From Acidobacteriaceae bacterium (GTDB taxonomy: Bacteria; Acidobacteriota; Terriglobia; Bryobacterales; Bryobacteraceae): a stretch of 6,145 bases of DNA. A model generated the notes under the pieces. The model saw only the letters and a list, made by a program, of their open reading frames with translations. It was not told where the DNA came from and did no database searches. The DNA is taken from assembly GCA_019246575.1 (NCBI GenBank), contig JAFAQG010000063.1:1-6145 (forward strand). The letters are read 5' to 3'. Shown piece by piece: positions 1 to 5,980 of this stretch. Position 1 is the first letter of the stretch; each line of letters starts with the position of its first letter. The position numbers were made by a program, and so were the translations under genes.

Positions 1-465
1 GAATCCAACGCTCTTCTACAACTTCGGCCCGGGGTCTAAAGCGGCGGATCTGTCCGGCTACATTTCTATCGAGCGTCCGCGGGTAGTTGGAGTGCTCCCC
101 ACCTACCTGCCATCGACCGGGATGCTAATGAAGTCGCGGGAGTGCAAACCGTGTTGGCGCAAGTGCCGCTAGGCACTTATTTGGGGTGGAACGTTTTCGC
201 TTCCGGCTTCGATAAAGGCAAGTTCTGTTCTTTGACCGGCAGCTATGTTCCCTTCCCAGAGACGAAGCAGGAACGTTTGGCGCAACATGATCCCCGGCTT
301 TCTTTAGAGGAGCGTTATGGCACGCATAAGGGGTACGTGAATCAAGTTCGTACCGCGACAGCCAGGCTAGTCGAGGCCGGTTTCCTACTACCGGAAGACG
401 CTGCCAAGCTCCTCGACGAAGCGGAACAGAGCGACGTGCTTCGCAACGTTGCGGGGCATGAATAG
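1..465 (+). pseudogene. alpha/beta hydrolase domain protein (Abhydrolase_10 type), C-terminal part, frameshifted
   Basis: This is the C-terminal part of a protein resembling the 'alpha/beta hydrolase domain-containing protein' family (Abhydrolase_10, PF20091). The start lies upstream of the window. The first stretch reads in frame 2 (from base 2) as NPTLFYNFGPGSKAADLSGY, followed by a segment containing IERPRVVGVLP. The continuation, IDRDANEVAGV and then QVPLGTYLGWNV, LTGSYVPF, ETKQERLA, DPRLSLEERYG and LPEDAAKLL, reads in frame 1 to TAG at 463-465. Frame 1 has a stop at 37-39 and frame 2 a stop at 170-172, so no single frame covers the region. One base appears to be missing somewhere in 97-112; the C4 run at 97-100 is one candidate. 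As written, the product loses about its last 115 residues. Either the gene is broken or this is a sequencing or assembly error: the 3' part is well conserved with no further lesion, which favours an error or a recent mutation. The stop overlaps the next start by 8 bp, so it is the upstream member of the AtuA operon. Its substrate is unknown; the family is assumed to hydrolyse esters or similar bonds. Confidence 0.8.
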
Positions 466-1804
466 CATCCGTCTTGGAGCCGGCGCTGGGTACTCCGGCG
501 ATCGCATCCAGCCTGCCTTGGATCTGGTCGAACGCGGATCTCTCGATTACATTGTGTTCGAGTGTCTGGCGGAACGAACGATAGCACTGGCTCAGCAAAC
601 AAAGGCAACTCACCCGGAGTTGGGCTATGATCCGATGCTCGCGGCCCGGATGCGGAAGGTGTTGCGGGCGTGCCATCGTCATGGGACAAAGCTGATTAGC
701 AACATGGGTGCGGCGAATCCGCGCACAGCGGCGAAGAGAACCGTAGAGATCGCAGGCGAGTTGGGCATTGGTGGAATGAAGGTTGCAGCAATCGAGGGCG
801 ATGATGTTCTCGCGGTTTTTCAAGCAGGCGAGTTCGGGCATGCGCAGTTCTTAGAAACGGGCGCTCCGGTTTCAAGCGTTCGCGACAGGCTAATCTCCGC
901 GAATGTCTATATCGGAGCGGAGCCCATCGTCCAATCTCTTTCGGAAGGCGCCGACGTCGTGTTGGGGGGTAGAATTGCTGATCCCGCGCTGTTTCTCGGC
1001 CCATTGATGTATGAGTTCGGCTGGGCCGCTGACGATTGGGACTTGCTCGGTGCCGGAATCGTGATAGGCCACTTACTGGAATGCGGGGGGCAGTTGAGTG
1101 GCGGTTACTTCGCAGACCCGCCGTTCAAGACTGTTCCAGATCTGGCCAACCTCGGATTTCCGTATGCTTCCGTCGATCCGGACGCCAGCGCAGAATTCTC
1201 GAAGTTGGACGGCACCGGCGGTGAAATCACGCTCGAAACCTGCAAGGAACAGTTGCTTTACGAAATCCACGATCCAGCCCGGTACCTGACACCGGACGTC
1301 ACGGCGAGCTTCTCTGAAGTAGAACTTCTTGCGTCGGGCATAAACAAGGTGCGAGCGGTCGGCGCAAAAGGGTACGCTAAGCCGGAATTTTTGAAGGTAT
1401 CCGTCGGATATGCGGACGGCTATGTAGGTGAAGGGCAGATTACGTATGCGGGAAGTGGGGCCATCGGACGAGCTGAGCTTGCAATAGCGATCGTAAAAGA
1501 GCAGCTGGCGAATTCCGGCTGCAATGTACGCGAATTACGAGCCGAGATGATCGGCCTCAATTCGGTTGTGCCTGATCGCAAAATCCGGGATTATGAGCCG
1601 CCTGAGCTTCGCGTTCGAGTTGCCGGACGCGTAGACAGCATCGAAGAGGCGAATCAGATCGCCGCAACAGTCGAAGCACTGTATACAAATGGACCCGCGG
1701 GTGGAGGCGGCGCATCCCGTTCAGTGCGTCCGATTATCGCGATAGAGTCCGTATTGATCCCGCGAGAGTTCGTGCACACGCAAGTGGAGATGTTAGTGTC
1801 ATGA
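458..1804 (+). CDS. AtuA family protein (DUF1446, acyclic terpene utilisation family)
   Basis: A 448-residue protein of the AtuA family (PF07287), named after the first gene of the Pseudomonas atuABCDEFGH acyclic terpene (citronellol/geraniol) cluster. The exact reaction of AtuA proteins is not established. No signal peptide is visible, so it is probably cytoplasmic. Family-like glycine-rich blocks occur in order: GAGAGYSGDRI (residues 7-17), SNMGAANP (81-88), VVLGGRIADPALFLGP (167-182), HLLECGGQLSGGYFADP (205-221), DGTGGEI (251-257) and NGPAGGGG (411-418). The ATG at 458 is preferred because MNSIRLGAGAG begins right at the domain; a TTG at 449 would add three residues. The start lies inside the end of the upstream hydrolase gene (8-bp overlap), and the stop overlaps the next start as ATGA, so translation is probably coupled on both sides. 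Many relatives carry a fused C-terminal ferredoxin-fold domain; here that part is the next gene. None of the other atu pathway genes (carboxylase, acyl-CoA dehydrogenase) is present in the window, so a terpene substrate is not implied. Confidence 0.9.
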   Translation: MNSIRLGAGAGYSGDRIQPALDLVERGSLDYIVFECLAERTIALAQQTKATHPELGYDPMLAARMRKVLRACHRHGTKLISNMGAANPRTAAKRTVEIAGELGIGGMKVAAIEGDDVLAVFQAGEFGHAQFLETGAPVSSVRDRLISANVYIGAEPIVQSLSEGADVVLGGRIADPALFLGPLMYEFGWAADDWDLLGAGIVIGHLLECGGQLSGGYFADPPFKTVPDLANLGFPYASVDPDASAEFSKLDGTGGEITLETCKEQLLYEIHDPARYLTPDVTASFSEVELLASGINKVRAVGAKGYAKPEFLKVSVGYADGYVGEGQITYAGSGAIGRAELAIAIVKEQLANSGCNVRELRAEMIGLNSVVPDRKIRDYEPPELRVRVAGRVDSIEEANQIAATVEALYTNGPAGGGGASRSVRPIIAIESVLIPREFVHTQVEMLVS

Positions 1805-2124
1805 TCCGATTACGTGACGTCGCACACGCGCGTGCCGGTGATAAGGGCAACACTTCCAACATATGCGTGTTTGTGTATCGTCCGGAGGATTATTCGGCGC
1901 TCACCGGCCATCTGACCGCGGAGTTGGTCGCCCAAACATTCAGCGGCTTGATCACTGGAGAAGTGATGCGTTATGACCTGCCGAAGCTGGCTGGCTTCAA
2001 TTTCGTCATGTATGGTGCTTTGGGAGGGGGTGTTACGCGTTCGCTTGCGTTAGATGCACACGGGAAGTGCTTAAGTTCCGTCCTGCTGGACCTCAAGATT
2101 CCGGATGATTTTAGGTCGACGTAG
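1801..2124 (+). CDS. AtuA-like ferredoxin-fold domain protein (small partner of AtuA)
   Basis: A 107-residue protein matching the C-terminal ferredoxin-fold domain found in longer AtuA proteins (PF23544-like), here as a stand-alone cistron. The diagnostic N-terminal block is AHARAGDKGNTSNICVFVY (residues 8-26), followed by YDLPKLAGFNFVMYGALGGG and a hydrophobic tail LLDLKIP. It has no [Fe-S] cysteine motif, so 'ferredoxin-fold' describes the shape and does not imply electron transfer. The start ATG at 1801 overlaps the AtuA stop (ATGA), and GGAG at 1786-1789 is a plausible ribosome binding site 11 bases upstream. The natural inference is that it binds the preceding AtuA protein to rebuild the two-domain form found fused elsewhere. 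Its last 17 codons and stop overlap the 3' end of the converging lysR gene. Confidence 0.87.
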   Translation: MIRLRDVAHARAGDKGNTSNICVFVYRPEDYSALTGHLTAELVAQTFSGLITGEVMRYDLPKLAGFNFVMYGALGGGVTRSLALDAHGKCLSSVLLDLKIPDDFRST

Positions 2125-3003
2125 GGTATCGCGAAAGGTGCTTAAGAACGCTGCCGCAGCGGGAGAGAGACTGCGATGCCGCCGTTGGATTATGCCTACC
2201 GTTCGGTTCAGTTCATTACTGTCGATTGGTATTGCCTTTGAAGAGCGCATCTCATCCAGTTCGAGGGCGGAAGACGGCAGTATGGCAACACCCAAGCCCG
2301 CCCTTACCATGCCAATTGCCGTTGCCATATAACTGACTTCCTGTACTGGAATGACCGGAATTCCGATCAATGCGAATGCCTGATCAACGATACGGCGAAC
2401 CGTGCTTTCCGTGTCGGTGAGAATGAGCGACTCGGAAGCAAGCTCGCGCAGCGTGATGGACTTCTTTCGCCGAAGTCGGCTGGTAGCAGGGAAGATCGCG
2501 CTCATGGAGTCAGTAAACAGAGCTGTAAAGTCGACATCGGCATCATCCTTCTCGGCAGAGCCCACTCCGAAGTCGACGGCATCTGACGTGACCAGGTCGA
2601 TAATGCGCTTCCCAACGGCGTCGCGCAAACGGAAGCGAATTCCCGGGAACTGCTTGCGAAATTCTGCGATGACTGACGGTAGCAGGGTTGAGGAGACGGA
2701 GGGTAGTGCAGCTATGGTGACTGATCCGACGCTCCTTGAAGACAAAGCGCGTGTGCTAGCCACAATGCCTTCAAGTTCGCGAAGCAGACGCTCTACAACA
2801 GGCACGAGTTCGTGGCCGATCTGCGTTAGACTGACTGACCGCGTGTTCCGATCGAGCAATCGCACGCCAAGTTCTTCTTCAAGTTGCTTGATCTGGACCG
2901 TAAACGACGGCTGCGAAACATGCAATGCGCGCGCTGCTTTGGTGAAGCTGCGCAAGCGTGCCACTGCGGCGAATGCCTCCAAGTGCCGCAGGTTGAGATT
3001 CAT
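2071..3003 (-). CDS. LysR-family transcriptional regulator
   Basis: A 310-residue LysR-type regulator of normal family length, reading from ATG at 3003-3001 down to TAA at 2073-2071. The N-terminal winged helix-turn-helix is clear: LNLRHLEAFAAVARLRSFTKAARALHVSQPSFTVQIKQLEEELGVRLLDR spans roughly residues 3-52 and is followed by a linker helix. The effector-binding domain begins near residue 92 (GSVTIAALPSVSSTLLP) and runs to about 295, with the usual GMVRAGLGVAILP segment. The gene diverges from the CitMHS transporter across a 62-bp spacer, the classic arrangement in which a LysR protein controls its neighbour and itself, with a carboxylate or pathway intermediate as effector (inference). It converges on the AtuA operon, overlapping the small gene by 54 bp. 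The tail after about residue 295 (RRPKIIRNLEVQQDGT) lies largely in this overlap. No Shine-Dalgarno sequence is seen just upstream of the ATG, so the message may be leaderless or weakly translated. Confidence 0.95.
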   Translation of the reverse strand: MNLNLRHLEAFAAVARLRSFTKAARALHVSQPSFTVQIKQLEEELGVRLLDRNTRSVSLTQIGHELVPVVERLLRELEGIVASTRALSSRSVGSVTIAALPSVSSTLLPSVIAEFRKQFPGIRFRLRDAVGKRIIDLVTSDAVDFGVGSAEKDDADVDFTALFTDSMSAIFPATSRLRRKKSITLRELASESLILTDTESTVRRIVDQAFALIGIPVIPVQEVSYMATAIGMVRAGLGVAILPSSALELDEMRSSKAIPIDSNELNRTVGIIQRRHRSLSPAAAAFLSTFRDTLRRPKIIRNLEVQQDGT

Positions 3004-3004
3004 A

Positions 3005-3036
3005 AGGCGAGGCTATCACTGCGGCTATCCTCGCCT
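3005..3036. promoter_or_regulatory. Candidate LysR operator: palindrome and direct repeat in the divergent spacer
   Basis: The spacer between lysR and the transporter contains a perfect 8-bp inverted repeat, AGGCGAGG at 3005-3012 and CCTCGCCT at 3029-3036, with 16 bases between the arms. Overlapping it is a direct repeat GGCTATC at 3011-3017 and 3023-3029, spaced 12 bp start to start, close to one helical turn. LysR proteins bind dyad sites in such spacers, so this is the best operator candidate. A strict T-N11-A core centred on the dyad is not present, so the assignment rests on position and symmetry. On the lysR strand the palindrome would form a hairpin ending one base before the start codon and could affect translation instead. 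Confidence 0.45.
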
Positions 3037-3065
3037 GAGTTCCCCGAAGCGCGATACCTGACGCC

Positions 3066-4367
3066 ATGCTCGCCATCCTGGGCACTCTCACCGTTGTCGC
3101 GCTACTAGCACTCATCTTGACGAAGCGGCTCACCCCGTTGTCAGCGCTGATCACCGTTCCCGTAATCGCGTCGCTAGTTGCTGGATTCGGGCCCAAGACC
3201 GCAGTATTCATGCTGCACGGTGTTCAGAGTGTCGCCGGCGTTGCCGGAATGTTCATCTTTGCCATTTTGTACTTCGGAATTGTGAGCGATGCGGGCATGC
3301 TGCGTCCCCTCATCGACCGGTTGCTGAAGGCTGTCGGCAAGGACCCCGCTCGAATCGCGATGGGCACTGCGCTGTTAGCGTTGCTGGTCCATTTGGATGG
3401 ATCCGGTGCCGTGACGTTTCTGGTTACCATTCCGGTCATGCGTCCGCTGTTCGAACGCACGGGCATGGACCGGCGCGTTCTCGCCTGTGCCGCATCTATG
3501 GCGGCCGGTGTGAACTTCCTTCCGTGGACCGGGCCGATGATACGTGCTTCGTCGGTACTGCACGTTCCAGCGACGACCCTGTTCAATCCTTTGCTGCCCG
3601 TGCAGATTGTCGGACTGATCTTCGTGTTTGCGGCGACTTATTGGATGGGTCGCCGGCAACGTACAGGTCTTTATGTATCGGCGCCTCTCGCGACAGAAGC
3701 GTCGGTCATACAGCACCGGGACGAGCCCTCGGTAAGGTCCCTAGTGCGGCCCAAACGCTTCGCCGCTAATTTGGCACTCACGGCCATCTTGCTGATCCTG
3801 ATGATCGGGTTCAAGGTTGAGCCGATGGTCGTCTTCATGCTGGGCCTCGTCGTGGCCCTTCAGATCAACTACCCAAGTCTTAAAGAACAGCAGGAGAGAA
3901 TCGATTCTCACGCCCGTGCAGCGCTGTTGATGGCGAGCATCCTGCTTGCCGCGGGTGCCTTCACCGGCATCATGAAAGAATCAGGCATGATGACTGCCAT
4001 GGCAAATGCCGCGGTCGCCCTGGTGCCGCACACAACGGCTCACTACTTGCCTCTCTTGCTGGCTGTGCTTGCAATGCCCCTGAGCCTGATCTTTGATCCC
4101 GATTCGTTCTACTTCGGTGTCTTGCCGGTTCTGAGCATGGCAGGCAATGCAATGGGCATCCCACCCGCCGAGGTAGCGCAGGCGGCTCTCCTAGGACTGC
4201 ATACGACTGGTTTTCCCGTCAGCCCATTGACTCCTGCCACGTACCTTGTTGTGGGACTGGCGGGTGTGGAATTGCGGGAGCATCAGAAGTTTTCGATTCC
4301 TTATCTATTCGCTGCATCGCTGGTGATGACAGCCGCGGCGCTGGCGATCGGCGTTCTTCACTTTTGA
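3066..4367 (+). CDS. CitMHS-family citrate/carboxylate:proton symporter
   Basis: A 433-residue polytopic inner-membrane protein of the CitMHS family (TC 2.A.11), whose characterised members import citrate complexed with Mg2+ or Ca2+ together with protons. The length is normal for the family. Hydrophobic segments lie at roughly residues 2-19, 24-41, 55-73, 98-125, 138-152, 178-194, 235-268, 285-302, 328-345, 350-362 and 412-431. Conserved-looking polar motifs sit inside the membrane region: LVHLDGSGAVTFLVTIP (107-123), NFLPWTGP (150-157), FDPDSFYFGVLP (343-354) and GFPVSPLTPATYLVVGLAGV (382-401), followed by H406. The central cytoplasmic-type loop is about residues 195-233. It diverges from a LysR gene and is probably its target. 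The start ATG at 3066 has no obvious Shine-Dalgarno sequence but begins exactly at the first membrane segment. The substrate could be citrate, isocitrate, aconitate, tricarballylate or a similar acid; the sequence alone does not decide. Confidence 0.9.
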   Translation: MLAILGTLTVVALLALILTKRLTPLSALITVPVIASLVAGFGPKTAVFMLHGVQSVAGVAGMFIFAILYFGIVSDAGMLRPLIDRLLKAVGKDPARIAMGTALLALLVHLDGSGAVTFLVTIPVMRPLFERTGMDRRVLACAASMAAGVNFLPWTGPMIRASSVLHVPATTLFNPLLPVQIVGLIFVFAATYWMGRRQRTGLYVSAPLATEASVIQHRDEPSVRSLVRPKRFAANLALTAILLILMIGFKVEPMVVFMLGLVVALQINYPSLKEQQERIDSHARAALLMASILLAAGAFTGIMKESGMMTAMANAAVALVPHTTAHYLPLLLAVLAMPLSLIFDPDSFYFGVLPVLSMAGNAMGIPPAEVAQAALLGLHTTGFPVSPLTPATYLVVGLAGVELREHQKFSIPYLFAASLVMTAAALAIGVLHF

Positions 4368-4459
4368 GAATGACAGTGTTTGTATCTTTCGAATTGTGCT
4401 GTGGTGTCGACGCGGCATAGCATAGATCGTGCGGAGCGCGCGCGTGCTGCGCACGATGC
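4368..4459 (+). promoter_or_regulatory. Spacer before esterase gene: weak promoter-like elements and an imperfect hairpin
   Basis: This 92-bp spacer has no U-tailed hairpin, so no intrinsic terminator for the transporter gene is apparent and read-through is possible. A weak sigma-70-like pair can be drawn: TTGTGC at 4394-4399 and TAGCAT at 4418-4423, 18 bp apart, each a poor match. Just before the start codon lies an imperfect inverted repeat, GTGCGGAGC (4429-4437) and GCTGCGCAC (4446-4454), with one G-G mismatch and an 8-base GC-rich loop. It would place a stem in the 5' leader ending five bases before the GTG start, where a ribosome binding site would normally be; none is visible. The assignment is tentative. 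Confidence 0.3.
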
Positions 4460-5956
4460 GTGAGAACCGCATTCTCGCTGTTTATCCTGTCTACAATCGC
4501 CCGTAGCGCTTACTGCGCCTCCTGCGAGCAACTTCAGGACATGCTCATACCCGGTGCGACGGTGACCGCGGAAACTGTTGTCGATGTCAATATCGGTTCG
4601 TACTGCCGAGTCTCAATTACATCGAGACCCGTGCCGGATTCGGAAATCCACTCTGAGGTCTGGCTTCCTTCGGCCGAGAAGTGGAACGGGAAATTGCTTG
4701 GAACGGGAAACGGAGGCTACTCCAGTCAACTGGACGTACGAGCGATGCGCGCAGCGCGGTTGCGCGGGTATGTGGTCACAGGTTCGGATACGGGGCATTC
4801 GGGAAGTGACCTTAAATTCGGAGTCGGACATCCCGTCAAGATCGCCGATTGGGCTTACCGGGCAATTCATGTAATGACCCAAGCCGCGAAACTCGTGCTA
4901 CGCAGTTACTACGGGCGTCTTCCTGAGCACTCTTACTTCTCGGGTTGCTCAACGGGCGGTCAACAGGCCTTGTCTGAGGCGCAGCGTTACCCAGATGATT
5001 ACGACGGCATTGTGGCAGGCGATCCAGGCAACGATCGTATTCACTTGAACGCCGGTTTTATGTGGTCCTGGCGAGCGCTGCATGACGACCCCGGCGCCGA
5101 TCTGAGCACTGTAGAGTTGTCACTGCTGTACAACGCCGTGATGCGCTCGTGCGATGCCCTCGACGGAGTGAAGGACGGCATCATCACAGATCCAAGACGC
5201 TGTCATTTTGATCCGGGAGCGTTGCTGTGTAAAGATGCTGACCTGAACTCTTGCCTGAGTGCAGCAAAGGTCAAAGCCGTGCGCAAGATCTACGCTGGCG
5301 CGCGCAATCCTCGAACGGGCGAACAAATCTTCCCGGGATGGGCTCGTGGCAGCGAATCCCTGCCAGACGGCAGCGGCAGTTGGGCGGGATACTTTGCCGG
5401 CAAGGCGGAACCGGCGAGAATAGATTTCTGGCGTTACTGGATATTCGACGACCCGCATTGGGAGCCGAAAACCTTCGATTTCGACCGCGATATCGCCTTC
5501 GCCGATCACACGTTGCCGCAAGTTTCCGCTGTCGATCCCGATCTCACCGCTTTCAAGCGGCACGGCGGCAAGTTACTCATGTTTCAGGGTTGGGCTGATC
5601 CAGTTGTGCCTCCTGAGAACACTATTCACTATTACGACTCCGTAGAACGCGAGATGGGAACAAAGACGGCGGACTCGTTCGCGGTTCTGTTCATGGTTCC
5701 GGGAATGGGGCATTGCGGAGGCGGCCCCGGCCCAAGTAAGTTTGACTCACTCGAACAAATCGACATGTGGGTCGCCACAGACAGAGCGCCACAGCGCATA
5801 GTAGCCGAACATTTGGATAAGGCTGGCTCAGTCGATCGGACTCGGCCGATTTGCCGCTATCCGCAGCAACCGGTTTATAAAGGATCCGGTAGTACGGACG
5901 ACGCGGCTAACTTTGTTTGCCGGGCGCCGGCTTCGCCGCAGTTACTAAGAAAGTAA
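4460..5956 (+). CDS. Secreted tannase/feruloyl esterase family hydrolase
   Basis: A 498-residue serine esterase of the tannase family (PF07519), which includes fungal tannases, feruloyl esterases and MHETase; members cleave esters of aromatic acids. A Sec signal peptide is likely at residues 1-20 (Arg2, hydrophobic FSLFIL, cleavage after AYCA). Core motifs: GTGNGGY (81-87), GSDTGHSG (108-115), nucleophile elbow GCSTGG with Ser164, QGWADPVVPP with Asp380, and GMGHCGGGPGP with His418. Cys163 and Cys419 flank Ser and His and should form the family's CS-D-HC disulfide. A calcium-type loop, CDALDGVKDGIITDP (231-245), offers Asp232, Asp235 and Asp239. At 498 residues it is shorter than MHETase (about 600), implying a compact lid. 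The GTG at 4460 is the first possible start after an in-frame stop at 4418 and gives the signal peptide; no Shine-Dalgarno sequence is visible. The next gene follows after 24 bp. The substrate (gallate, hydroxycinnamate or another ester) cannot be read from the sequence. Confidence 0.93.
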   Translation: MRTAFSLFILSTIARSAYCASCEQLQDMLIPGATVTAETVVDVNIGSYCRVSITSRPVPDSEIHSEVWLPSAEKWNGKLLGTGNGGYSSQLDVRAMRAARLRGYVVTGSDTGHSGSDLKFGVGHPVKIADWAYRAIHVMTQAAKLVLRSYYGRLPEHSYFSGCSTGGQQALSEAQRYPDDYDGIVAGDPGNDRIHLNAGFMWSWRALHDDPGADLSTVELSLLYNAVMRSCDALDGVKDGIITDPRRCHFDPGALLCKDADLNSCLSAAKVKAVRKIYAGARNPRTGEQIFPGWARGSESLPDGSGSWAGYFAGKAEPARIDFWRYWIFDDPHWEPKTFDFDRDIAFADHTLPQVSAVDPDLTAFKRHGGKLLMFQGWADPVVPPENTIHYYDSVEREMGTKTADSFAVLFMVPGMGHCGGGPGPSKFDSLEQIDMWVATDRAPQRIVAEHLDKAGSVDRTRPICRYPQQPVYKGSGSTDDAANFVCRAPASPQLLRK

Positions 5957-5964
5957 GACCACAT

Positions 5965-5971
5965 AAAAGGA
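5965..5971 (+). promoter_or_regulatory. Ribosome binding site of the amidohydrolase gene
   Basis: The purine-rich AAAAGGA lies nine bases before the ATG at 5981 and just after the esterase stop codon. It is among the clearest ribosome binding sites in the window and fixes the start of a gene whose body lies mostly outside it. Confidence 0.6.
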
Positions 5972-5980
5972 CGCTTATCA

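Noticed and set aside
449..457. TTG at 449 as the AtuA start
   Set aside because: The ATG at 458 starts directly at the conserved domain; the TTG adds only three unconserved residues and a rarer start codon.
125..841. 238-codon open frame on the minus strand
   Set aside because: It lies antisense to the hydrolase and AtuA genes, has no recognisable domain and an arginine/serine-rich composition typical of a shadow frame.
2067..2146. Nine-base direct repeat GTGCTTAAG at 2067-2075 and 2138-2146
   Set aside because: It spans coding sequence of both converging genes, has no element between the copies, and is short enough to be coincidence.
2149..2161. Perfect 6-bp inverted repeat CGCTGC-c-GCAGCG as a possible terminator for the AtuA operon
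   Set aside because: The one-base loop cannot form without opening the stem, there is no following U tract, and it lies in lysR coding sequence.
2402..3061. 219-codon plus-strand open frame antisense to lysR
   Set aside because: Serine- and arginine-rich low-complexity translation with no family signature; the minus-strand LysR protein fully explains the region.
4411..4425. Tandem GCATA GCATA before the esterase gene
   Set aside because: Two five-base copies only; too short to call a repeat or binding site beyond the weak -10-like element already noted.
5120..5563. 147-codon minus-strand open frame inside the esterase gene
   Set aside because: It is antisense to conserved tannase-family sequence and has no recognisable motif.
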